Shown here: piece after piece, positions 1 through 6,739 of the stretch | Position numbering within the stretch: position 1 is the first letter of the stretch | Layout: every line of letters begins with the position of its first letter | Assembly: GCA_030271565.1 (NCBI GenBank) | Contig: JARXKR010000104.1 | Location: 1-7,923 of the forward strand | DNA length: 7,923 nt | Reading direction: 5' to 3' | From: Pseudomonadota bacterium | Lineage (GTDB): Bacteria; Pseudomonadota; Alphaproteobacteria; Sphingomonadales; Sphingomonadaceae | The notes under the pieces: model-generated | What the model was told of the DNA's origin: nothing | Seen by the model: only the letters and a program-made list of their open reading frames with translations | Database searches by the model: none | Position numbers and translations under genes: made by a program

Positions 1-122
1 CAGTCATCGAGGAAACCGGCGGCACCAAAAGCTACTGGGCTCTCGCTCACCCGCCAGGCCAACCCGATTTCCACCATCCCACTTGCTTCGCCGCCACGCT
101 TCCGGCACCTCATAAGTCATGA
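1..122 (+). CDS. 3' end of a probable DOMON-like domain protein (partial)
   Basis: The reading frame entering at base 3 is open from the window edge and ends at the TGA at 120-122. It gives 39 residues containing IEETGGTKSYWALAHP followed by PDFHHPTCF. From memory this resembles the C-terminus of DOMON-like domain proteins common in sphingomonads, which bear a beta-sandwich fold of unproven ligand. The stop overlaps the next start as ATGA, so translation of the two genes is probably coupled and they likely share an operon. The other two forward frames do not fit: one stops at 113-115, and the other runs on through the next gene without a recognisable protein. Family assignment rests on a short tail only, so function is uncertain. 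Confidence 0.62.
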   Translation, partial: VIEETGGTKSYWALAHPPGQPDFHHPTCFAATLPAPHKS

Positions 123-1315
123 AATTCGGTATTGATCGCCTGCTGGCTGACCCCGCACTGCGAGCACCACTTGAAGGCAAGCGCGTCGCGCTGATCGCCC
201 ATCCGGCTTCGGTCACCGCCGATCTCACCCATTCGCTCGATGCGCTGATTGCGGCGGGAGTTAACGTCAGCTCCGCCTTCGGCCCGCAGCACGGGCTTAA
301 GGGCGACAAGCAGGACAACATGGTCGAGACGCCCGATGAACTCGATCCGCACTACAACATCCCGATTTTCAGCCTCTACGGCGAGGTTCGCCGTCCAAAC
401 GGCCAGATGATGAGCACTGCCGACGTGTTCCTGTTCGACCTGCAGGACCTCGGCTGCCGGATCTATACTTTCGTTACCACGCTGCTTTATCTGCTCGAGG
501 CCGCATCGGGCACCGGCAAGGCGGTGTGGGTGCTCGACCGGCCCAATCCTGCCGGACGACCCATCGAAGGCCTGACCTTGCTGCCCGGCCACGAGAGCTT
601 TGTCGGCGCCGGGCCAATGCCGATGCGGCATGGGCTGACCATGGGCGAGATGGGCCAGTGGTTCATCGATCACTTCAAGCTCGATGTCGATTACCGGGTG
701 ATCGGAATGGAGGGCTGGCAGCCCGAAGGCCCGGGCTTTGGCTGGCCCGAGAGCCGAATCTGGATCAACCCCAGCCCCAACGCCGCCAACGTCAATATGG
801 CGCGCGCCTATGCCGGGACGGTGATGCTGGAGGGCGCGAACCTGAGCGAAGGGCGAGGCACGACCCGGCCCTTGGAAGTGCTGTTCGGCGCGCCCGATCT
901 CGATTGCAGGGCGGTGCTGAGCGAGATGCGCAGGCTGGCGCCCGACTGGCTGGCGGGCGCGGCTTTGCGCGAATGCTGGTTCACCCCGACATTCCACAAG
1001 CACGCCGGCGAACTGTGCAGCGGGCTGATGATCCACGCCGAGGGACCGTTCTACGATCACCACGCGTTCAAGCCCTGGCGGATGCAGGCGCTGGCCTTCA
1101 AGGCGATCCGCAACTTGCATCCGCACTATGCCCTGTGGCGGGATTTCCCGTATGAATACGAGTTCGAACGGCTGGCCATCGACGTGATCAACGGCGGGCC
1201 GGGTCTGCGCGAATGGGTCGATGATGACTCTGCCACGGCAAGCGAGCTTGACGAACTTGCCCGCACGGACGAAGCTGCATGGATAGAACAAAGGCGAGCG
1301 TTTCTCGTCTATTAG
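119..1315 (+). CDS. DUF1343 / NamZ-type exo-beta-N-acetylmuramidase homologue
   Basis: The 398-residue protein is close to full length for DUF1343 (PF07075; the CAZy GH171 family founded by Bacillus subtilis NamZ), whose characterised member removes MurNAc from the non-reducing end of peptidoglycan fragments. Visible family blocks are FGPQHGLKG (54-62), DNMVE (66-70), FSLYGE (84-89), FDLQDLGCRIYTF (106-118), VLDRPNP (138-144) and RHGLTMGEM (170-178). The Rossmann-like part is N-terminal. The start is secure: an in-frame TAA lies at 113-115 and the only codon between it and ATG 119 is GTC. The protein therefore has no signal peptide and is probably cytoplasmic, unlike secreted NamZ. Many relatives have EHG where this has Q57-H-G; E70 is a possible functional replacement. 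It overlaps the upstream gene by 4 bases and is followed closely by an MFS carrier. Family is confident; activity on MurNAc is inferred. Confidence 0.88.
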   Translation: MKFGIDRLLADPALRAPLEGKRVALIAHPASVTADLTHSLDALIAAGVNVSSAFGPQHGLKGDKQDNMVETPDELDPHYNIPIFSLYGEVRRPNGQMMSTADVFLFDLQDLGCRIYTFVTTLLYLLEAASGTGKAVWVLDRPNPAGRPIEGLTLLPGHESFVGAGPMPMRHGLTMGEMGQWFIDHFKLDVDYRVIGMEGWQPEGPGFGWPESRIWINPSPNAANVNMARAYAGTVMLEGANLSEGRGTTRPLEVLFGAPDLDCRAVLSEMRRLAPDWLAGAALRECWFTPTFHKHAGELCSGLMIHAEGPFYDHHAFKPWRMQALAFKAIRNLHPHYALWRDFPYEYEFERLAIDVINGGPGLREWVDDDSATASELDELARTDEAAWIEQRRAFLVY

Positions 1316-1318
1316 GGC

Positions 1319-1322
1319 GAGG
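1319..1322 (+). promoter_or_regulatory. Shine-Dalgarno site deciding the MFS start
   Basis: GAGG lies 7 bases before ATG 1330, just after the namZ-like stop at 1313-1315. The in-frame ATG at 1279 lacks a comparable site and would overlap the upstream gene by 37 bases, so 1330 is preferred. Confidence 0.6.
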
Positions 1323-1329
1323 TAGAACG

Positions 1330-2613
1330 ATGGGCGTAGCGAGCGATGCGACTGGGCCAAATGGCTCTACCCGGGTCATGCTCTGGCTGCTGCTGATCGT
1401 CTACATCTTCAACTTCATCGACCGCCAGATCGTGAATATCCTGGCCGAGCCGATCAGCCGCGAGCTCCGTCTCAGCGACACGCAGATCGGGCTGATGACC
1501 GGGATCGCGTTTGCGCTGTTCTATACCGTGCTGGGCCTTCCGATCGCACGCTACGCCGACAAGGCCACGACCCATCGCGGCAAGCTGATCGCCGGCGCGC
1601 TGGTGATCTGGTCCGCGATGACGGCGGTCTGCGGACTGGCGCAGAACTTCGTGCAATTGCTGTTCGCGCGGATGGGGGTAGGCATTGGTGAGGCGGGGTG
1701 CACCCCTGCTGCCCATTCGCTGATTGCCGACCGCGTCCCGGCCGAGCGCCGCGCGTCTGCGCTGGCCTTTTATGCATTGGGCATTCCGGTTGGATCATTG
1801 CTGGGTTTGCTGATCGGGGGCCTGCTGGCCGACACGCTGGGGTGGCGCAAGGCCTTCATGGTGGTCGGATTGCCGGGCATTGTACTCGCCTTCGTGGTGT
1901 TATTGGTTCTCAAGGATGGCAATCGCAAGCTGCACACCGCCGCCACACCGGGCGCCGCGCCCGATACGCTGCGGCAATCGTTGACCGCCGTGATGCGCTC
2001 GCGCGCCTATGTGCTGCTGCTGGTTGCAGGATCGTCGGCATCGTTCCTCAGCTACGGCAAAGGCACTTGGACGACGATTTTCTTTCAGCGCAGCCACGGT
2101 CTCAGCCCCGGCGAAGTAGGCTTCTATTTTGGCCTGTGGGGCGGCCTGGCCGGGATAACCGGCACCCTGCTTGGTGGATGGCTCGCGGACCGCTTTGGCA
2201 AGACCAACCGACAACACGTGATGACCGCGCCAGCCATCGGTATGGTGATTGCGGTCCCGCTGGCGTTCAGCGCTTATTTCGCGACCGATTGGCGGCTGTC
2301 GCTGTTGCTGCTGATGATCCCGACAGCACTCAATTCGCTCTACTACGGCCCGACCTATTCGAGCGTTCAGGGCCTGGTGCCACTTCGCACCCGGGCGATC
2401 GCGAGCGCGGTGCTGCTGTTTTGCCAGAATCTGATCGGTCTTGGCCTTGGGCCGCTGTTTTTCGGGATGGTCTCGGATTTTCTCAAGCCCGAATATGGCG
2501 ACAACTCGGTGCGCTATGTCCTCTTCGGGGCGGCGTGGCTGGGGTTGATTCCGGCATTTTTCTTCTGGCGCACGAGCCTGCGGCTCAACGAAGAGCTTGA
2601 CCGTCACACGTAG
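1330..2613 (+). CDS. Spinster-like MFS transporter
   Basis: This is a 427-residue inner-membrane protein with about twelve hydrophobic segments, the usual size for the major facilitator superfamily. Spinster-type hallmarks are N28-x-x-D31-R32 in the first membrane helix, LSDTQIGLM (48-56), the LPIARYADK loop after helix 2 (70-78), the GVGIGEAGCTP motif in helix 4 (116-126), and GWRKAF before helix 6. The preferred start at 1330 has GAGG at good spacing; an in-frame ATG at 1279 would add 17 polar, arginine-rich residues and looks spurious. It lies 14 bases behind the NamZ-like gene and is probably cotranscribed with it. Import of a muropeptide sugar is a reasonable guess from context, but Spinster carriers are numerous in sphingomonads and the best-known ones move lysolipids or sphingolipids, so the substrate is open. 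Its 3' end overlaps the convergent amj-like gene by 10 bases. Confidence 0.9.
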   Translation: MGVASDATGPNGSTRVMLWLLLIVYIFNFIDRQIVNILAEPISRELRLSDTQIGLMTGIAFALFYTVLGLPIARYADKATTHRGKLIAGALVIWSAMTAVCGLAQNFVQLLFARMGVGIGEAGCTPAAHSLIADRVPAERRASALAFYALGIPVGSLLGLLIGGLLADTLGWRKAFMVVGLPGIVLAFVVLLVLKDGNRKLHTAATPGAAPDTLRQSLTAVMRSRAYVLLLVAGSSASFLSYGKGTWTTIFFQRSHGLSPGEVGFYFGLWGGLAGITGTLLGGWLADRFGKTNRQHVMTAPAIGMVIAVPLAFSAYFATDWRLSLLLLMIPTALNSLYYGPTYSSVQGLVPLRTRAIASAVLLFCQNLIGLGLGPLFFGMVSDFLKPEYGDNSVRYVLFGAAWLGLIPAFFFWRTSLRLNEELDRHT

Positions 2614-3407
2614 TTGGCGATCCAGGCGACCAGCTTTGCAGCTGGCAGGAACAGCGCCTGCGCGAGGATCGTCCCGACCAGGCGGCTCAGGCTGATCCAA
2701 ATGATCGTACGGCGAAATACCGCTTCGCTGACCCGCCCATCGATCACGTCGTCGGTCATCACCGAGAGTTGCGGATCGATCAGCGCGAACAGCAGGATCG
2801 TGGCAAACCCGTTGATCACGGCAGATAGCTGCGATGCCGTGACCCGGAATTCGGGATTGAGATAGCCGGCGTAAAGCGAGGCCAGCACCCCGACCACGAT
2901 CAGCGCCTGCGCCAGACAATTGGCGATCAGCACGCCCCAACCGACCCCGCGATCGAGCATCAGGCCTTTAAGGTGAGTCACGCTCGGTGGCTGGATAGCC
3001 TCGCGCACGGTGCGCAGTCCGGTGGGAGTCGCAGTGCGCAGGATCATCTTGGCGGTCGAGCGGTTCTTCTGGAAATAACCGATTGCACGGGCAAACAGCC
3101 GCTGTCCGGTCGGGACCAGCAGGATGCCAACCGCGACCGCGAGGCTGGCCGAAAGGAGCACCAGCTGGAAATCCGCATACAGCGCATCGCCGCCGCCGCT
3201 GGCGATGCGGGTCTCGATCCGCTTGGCGAGGAACGGGCCGAGGAATGAGTTCGAGGTGCGGCTGACCAGCACCAGGATGTTGAACAGAGCGAAGCTCATT
3301 GCAATGCGCCGGGTCCGCACCCCCGCAATCCGCGCGGCATAGGCGAGCGTGCCGATCAGGTTGATCCCGGCGGTCAGCAGGCAGATGATCAGGAGTTGGC
3401 TGTCCAT
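2604..3407 (-). CDS. amj: Amj-type (DUF2837) alternate lipid II flippase homologue
   Basis: The 267-residue membrane protein has about six hydrophobic segments (roughly 4-24, 36-52, 80-101, 155-180, 190-212 and 230-262). The N-terminal block AGVRTRRIAMSFALFNI (28-44), followed by SRTSNSFLGPFLAKRIE (49-65), matches what I know of Amj (YdaH) of Bacillus subtilis. Amj flips lipid II across the membrane and can substitute for MurJ. ATG 3407 is chosen because the conserved block starts soon after it. The ribosome binding site is weak (AGGG about 8 bases upstream) and lies inside a potential hairpin. It is the last gene of the five-gene leftward cluster, 38 bases behind the dioxygenase gene, and its stop lies inside the convergent MFS gene. 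Flippase activity is inferred from family membership; a sphingomonad should also encode MurJ elsewhere, so this would be a second or stress-specific route. Confidence 0.84.
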   Translation of the reverse strand: MDSQLLIICLLTAGINLIGTLAYAARIAGVRTRRIAMSFALFNILVLVSRTSNSFLGPFLAKRIETRIASGGGDALYADFQLVLLSASLAVAVGILLVPTGQRLFARAIGYFQKNRSTAKMILRTATPTGLRTVREAIQPPSVTHLKGLMLDRGVGWGVLIANCLAQALIVVGVLASLYAGYLNPEFRVTASQLSAVINGFATILLFALIDPQLSVMTDDVIDGRVSEAVFRRTIIWISLSRLVGTILAQALFLPAAKLVAWIANYV

Positions 3408-3412
3408 GTTGC

Positions 3413-3441
3413 GGCCCTAGCGCCGCCAACGCTGAGGGGCC
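3413..3441 (-). other. Potential hairpin over the amj ribosome binding region
   Basis: GGCCC (3413-3417) pairs with GGGCC (3437-3441), and inside it AGCG (3419-3422) pairs with CGCT (3430-3433), leaving a 7-base loop. On the minus strand no T-run follows, so it is not a classic terminator. The GGG of the weak Shine-Dalgarno of the amj-like gene falls in the stem, which could dampen its translation. In GC-rich DNA such pairing can arise by chance. Confidence 0.3.
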
Positions 3442-3445
3442 AGTC

Positions 3446-4255
3446 CTAGTGGATCGACTTCAACAATTCCGTGTCGCCAATGAGGTAACAGGTCATCGAC
3501 AGCGCCCCGTCGATCGTATCGTTGAACACCCCGACTTCGTCGCCCGGTAGCCGCGCACCGACAGCGTAAAGCAGCGGCAGGTAGTGCTCGCCGCTGTTGA
3601 TCGCGGTCGCCGCAGCCTCGTCGCCCGGTGCAAATTGGGTCAGCGCTGCGTGATCCCCGGCAATGACCGCCGCATTGACCCGGCCCTGGAAATCCACTGC
3701 CCAGTCGGGCCGCGTTCCGGCAAACTGGCGCCATAGGCTGAGATTGTGCACCACATTGCCGCTCCCCACGATCAGCACGCCTTCGTCGCGCAATCGGGCA
3801 AGCTTGGCGGCGAGTTCGAGATGTTGGTCGGGTGAGAGCGAGCGGTTGAGGCTCATCTCGACCATCGGGATCTCGGCGTCAGGGTACATCGGCTGCATCA
3901 CCCCCCAGGCGCCATGATCGAAGCCCCAGTCGCTCGCCGGTTGAACCAATTGTGCGCCGAGCAGACCTTCCAATCGCGCGATCAAGTCGGCAGAACCGGG
4001 GGCGGGGTACTGCAAAGCAAACAGCTCGGGCGGAAAGCCGCGGAAGTCATGGATGGTCTTGGGCCAATCGCCTCCGGTGACATGGACCGCACCTTCGGTT
4101 TCCCAATGCGCCGAGATCACCAGGATTGCGGCGGGGCGAGGCAGTACCTTGCCCAGCGCCTGCCAAGCTCGCCGCTCAGGCACGTCGGTGATGGTGGTCA
4201 TCGGCGAGCCGTGACCGAGGAACAGTGCGGGGAGGCGTTGGGTCATGCCGGTCAT
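3446..4255 (-). CDS. DODA-type extradiol dioxygenase homologue (YgiD-like)
   Basis: The 269-residue protein has the length and full motif set of the class III extradiol family containing Escherichia coli YgiD, a 4,5-DOPA dioxygenase; these enzymes open catecholic rings in the cytoplasm. Visible blocks are FLGHGSP (H15), VISAHWE (H50), WGFDHGAWG (H114), IVGSGNVVHN (H170) and EHYLPLLY (H224). H15, H50, H170 and H224 probably include the metal ligands, with H114 near the active site. The start at 4255 has GAGG 8 bases upstream; an internal Met at residue 4 is possible but worse placed. It follows the VWA gene by 30 bases and precedes the amj-like gene by 38. No other aromatic-degradation gene is visible, so the physiological substrate is unknown and a general detoxifying role is as likely as a dedicated pathway. 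Confidence 0.9.
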   Translation of the reverse strand: MTGMTQRLPALFLGHGSPMTTITDVPERRAWQALGKVLPRPAAILVISAHWETEGAVHVTGGDWPKTIHDFRGFPPELFALQYPAPGSADLIARLEGLLGAQLVQPASDWGFDHGAWGVMQPMYPDAEIPMVEMSLNRSLSPDQHLELAAKLARLRDEGVLIVGSGNVVHNLSLWRQFAGTRPDWAVDFQGRVNAAVIAGDHAALTQFAPGDEAAATAINSGEHYLPLLYAVGARLPGDEVGVFNDTIDGALSMTCYLIGDTELLKSIH

Positions 4256-4285
4256 GTGCTAATCCTCGCCGCGCAAGGCAACCAA

Positions 4286-5467
4286 TCAATGCTTCTTGCG
4301 GGTCAACTCGCGCATGGCATCGTCGAGGCCCGCCAAAGTCAGCGGGAACATCGATCCGCCGACCAGTTCCTTGATCATCTTGGTCGATTGCGAATAGTTC
4401 CACTGCTTCTCGGGCACCGGGTTGATCCACACCGTCGCGGGGTAAACGTGCGCAACGCGGCGCAGCCACTCGGTCCCGGGTTCCTCGTTGAAATGTTCGA
4501 CCGAGCCGCCCGGATGGGTGATCTCATAGGGGCTCATCGCCGCATCGCCGACGAACACGGCTTTGTAATCGTGACCGTATTTGTGGAGGATGTCCCAGGT
4601 CTGGGTGCGGTCGGACCAGCGGCGCTTGTTGTCTTTCCACACGCCTTCATACAGGCAGTTGTGGAAGTAGAAGAATTGAAGGTTCTTGAACTCGGTGGTG
4701 GCGGCGCTGAACAGCTCTTCGACCAGTTTGATGAACGGGTCCATCGAGCCGCCGACATCGAGAAACAGCAGCAGTTTGACCGCATTGTGCCGCTCGGGCC
4801 GCATGTGGATATCGAGCCAGCCCTGCCGCGCGGTGCCTTCGATTGTTGCATCGAGATCGAGCTCGTCGGCGCTGCCTTCGCGCGCGAACCGCCGCAACCG
4901 GCGCAGCGCGATCTTGATATTGCGGGTGCCCAGCTCGCGGGTGTTGTCGAGGTTCTGGTATTCGCGCTTTTCCCAGACCTTGAGCGCGCGGCCGTGCTTG
5001 CCTTCGCCGCCGATGCGTACGCCTTCGGGATTATAGCCATCGTTGCCGTAAGGCGAGGTGCCGCCGGTGCCGACCCATTTGCTCCCGCCCTCGTGGCGCT
5101 TCTGCTGTTCCTCGAGCCGCTTTTTGAGCGTCTCCATGATCTCGTCCCACGAGCCGAGCGACTTGATCGCTTCCATCTCCTCGGGGGTGAGGAACTTCTC
5201 GGCGACCGCTTTCAGCCATTCCTCGGGGATGTCGACCGGGTTCTGACCGTAATTGGTCAACAGACCCTTGAAGACCTTGTTGAACACCTGGTCGAACCGG
5301 TCGAGCAGGCCCTCGTCCTTCACGAAAATGGCGCGGCTGAGGTAATAGAACGCCTCGGGCGTCTGCTCGATCACATCCTTGTCGAGTGCCTCAAGCAGCA
5401 CCAGGTGCTCCTTGAAGCTCGCCCCGATCCCGGCGCTGCGCAATTCGTCGACGAAGTTGAAGAACAT
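4286..5467 (-). CDS. CoxE-like VWA-domain protein, MoxR partner
   Basis: The 393-residue soluble protein has an all-helical, charged N-terminal half (about 1-125), a Gly-rich linker (127-160, with GGSKWVGTGG and YGNDGYNPEG), and a von Willebrand A domain from about 228. The metal-ion site reads D237-V-G239-G-S241, a variant of DxSxS with Gly for the first Ser; T288 or T290 and D308 (in FVGDAAMSP) could complete it. This fits COG3825/CoxE-like proteins encoded beside MoxR ATPases, which act as adaptor or metal-insertion partners in protein-complex maturation. AAGGG lies 7 bases before ATG 5467, within the end of the glycosidase gene, whose stop is only 3 bases upstream. The matching MoxR gene lies one gene further upstream, separated by the glycosidase gene. 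No CO dehydrogenase or other obvious client is in the window, so the target is unknown. Confidence 0.88.
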   Translation of the reverse strand: MFFNFVDELRSAGIGASFKEHLVLLEALDKDVIEQTPEAFYYLSRAIFVKDEGLLDRFDQVFNKVFKGLLTNYGQNPVDIPEEWLKAVAEKFLTPEEMEAIKSLGSWDEIMETLKKRLEEQQKRHEGGSKWVGTGGTSPYGNDGYNPEGVRIGGEGKHGRALKVWEKREYQNLDNTRELGTRNIKIALRRLRRFAREGSADELDLDATIEGTARQGWLDIHMRPERHNAVKLLLFLDVGGSMDPFIKLVEELFSAATTEFKNLQFFYFHNCLYEGVWKDNKRRWSDRTQTWDILHKYGHDYKAVFVGDAAMSPYEITHPGGSVEHFNEEPGTEWLRRVAHVYPATVWINPVPEKQWNYSQSTKMIKELVGGSMFPLTLAGLDDAMRELTRKKH

Positions 5468-5470
5468 GGG

Positions 5471-6715
5471 TTAGCCCTTGATGCTGGATGGCGTGTTTGC
5501 CCGGCTGGATCGAGCGATTTGACCAAGGTGGCGGGCGCTGGGCTTTGGTGTCCGCGCAAAGCTGGTGCGATCGACTTCGATCAGCCCAAACCGCATCCCG
5601 TAGCCAAGCACCCATTCAAAATTATCGAGCAGGGACCAGTGGACATAGCCGCGCAAATCGATCCCATCGTCGAGGCAGCGTTGCAGCCCCTCCAGCGCGG
5701 TATCGATCAGCGCCACGCGGCGAGTGTCGTCTTTGGCCGCAATGCCGTGCTCGGTTACGATGATCGGCCGGCCAATGCGCCGCGCGGCGAACCGCACCGT
5801 GGCTTCGAGCGCCTCGGGGCGATATTCATAACCCATGTCGGTGCGCATGGCATCGGCCGGTAGCCGCAATCGGCCTTCGGGCCCGATCCGGTAGCGCGTG
5901 TAAGTCTGCACCCCCACGAAGTCGGCGGTCTTCGCGACATCCAGCCACGGCCCATAAAGGTCATTTTCAAATGCTTCCGCCTGGTTGCCTTCGCCCACAC
6001 CTTCGACTTCGGCCATCGAAATTGTAACCCCAAGCTGAAACGTGCCTGGCCCGGCGCGCAGAGCCTGCGCTGCGCGATAATGGGCTTCGACCAGCTGTGC
6101 TTCGATTTCCTCCGCAGTCGCAAACAGGACCATGGAGAACCGGTCCGATCCGCAGGCCCTGGCGCAAGCCTGTTTCATCGCGGCAAGTCCGGGCGCGGCT
6201 TTGGGATTATGAAAGGTCGAGCCGATTACCCGCTGGATATTGGCCTCGTTGAAGGTCGTCACGAAGGCCATCCCATCGCCCAGATGGCGGCTCACCTGTT
6301 CGGCAAAGCGCGCGAACAAATCGGGGCTGTCAGCCATTTCAAAGCCGCCGCGGGCAGCAAACCAGCGCGGCACGGTCCAGTGATTGAGTGAAACCATCGG
6401 GGCAAGTCCGTGCGCGTGACAGCACTCCAGCACCCGCAGATAATGGTCCAGCGCAGCGCGCGAAAATACCCCCGGCTCGGGTTCAATCCGCGCCCACTCG
6501 ATCCCGAAGCGGTGCGTGTTGAAACCGAGCTCAGCCGCCAGAGCGATATCCTCTGGATAGCGGTGATAGCTGTCGCAGGCATCGCCCGATGGTTCGCGGA
6601 AAATCGTCTCGGGGACATTCTCGGCCAGCCAGAAATCCGAGTTGACATTGCCGCCTTCGATCTGATGCGCAGCAGTTGCCGTGCCCCAGATGAAATCGTG
6701 CGGAAAGCGGCTCAT
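5471..6715 (-). CDS. Glycoside hydrolase family 1 (beta-glucosidase-like), atypical
   Basis: The 414-residue protein is somewhat shorter than the usual 440-480 of GH1. The N-terminal signature FIWGTATAAHQIEGG (8-22) is intact. E157 in TFNEAN is the acid/base and E322 in VTEHG the nucleophile; Q18, H112-W113, N156, Y272, W360 and SLLDNFEW (361-368) fill the expected sugar-binding positions. Departures from the textbook motifs are NEA for NEP, HWT for HWD, GVQTY for the usual GxNYY, and TEHG for TENG. These suggest a subfamily with altered specificity rather than a dead enzyme, because both glutamates remain. No signal peptide is seen, so it is probably cytoplasmic and acts on an imported or internally made beta-glycoside. 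The start at 6715 lacks a strong Shine-Dalgarno but no other Met lies near; translation may depend on moxR, which ends 24 bases upstream. It sits between moxR and the VWA gene. Confidence 0.92.
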   Translation of the reverse strand: MSRFPHDFIWGTATAAHQIEGGNVNSDFWLAENVPETIFREPSGDACDSYHRYPEDIALAAELGFNTHRFGIEWARIEPEPGVFSRAALDHYLRVLECCHAHGLAPMVSLNHWTVPRWFAARGGFEMADSPDLFARFAEQVSRHLGDGMAFVTTFNEANIQRVIGSTFHNPKAAPGLAAMKQACARACGSDRFSMVLFATAEEIEAQLVEAHYRAAQALRAGPGTFQLGVTISMAEVEGVGEGNQAEAFENDLYGPWLDVAKTADFVGVQTYTRYRIGPEGRLRLPADAMRTDMGYEYRPEALEATVRFAARRIGRPIIVTEHGIAAKDDTRRVALIDTALEGLQRCLDDGIDLRGYVHWSLLDNFEWVLGYGMRFGLIEVDRTSFARTPKPSARHLGQIARSSRANTPSSIKG

Positions 6716-6739
6716 GTCAGTCGGTCCAGGCCGGCAGAA

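Noticed and set aside
1279..1329. Longer start for the MFS protein
   Set aside because: It would add a polar arginine-rich stretch, overlap the upstream gene by 37 bases and lacks a good ribosome binding site, while ATG 1330 has one.
110..1360. A 416-codon minus-strand open frame
   Set aside because: It is antisense to the NamZ-like gene, has no recognisable motif, and has low-complexity His/Gln/Arg-rich composition typical of shadows.
4286..5467. CO dehydrogenase maturation cluster (coxD/coxE)
   Set aside because: The MoxR and VWA proteins are of that general type, but no coxL, coxM or coxS gene or molybdenum-related gene is in the window.
3914..5863. A 649-codon open frame on the plus strand
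   Set aside because: It runs antisense across the dioxygenase, VWA and glycosidase genes, all of which have clear family motifs. The translation shows no recognisable domain and is the usual GC-rich shadow.
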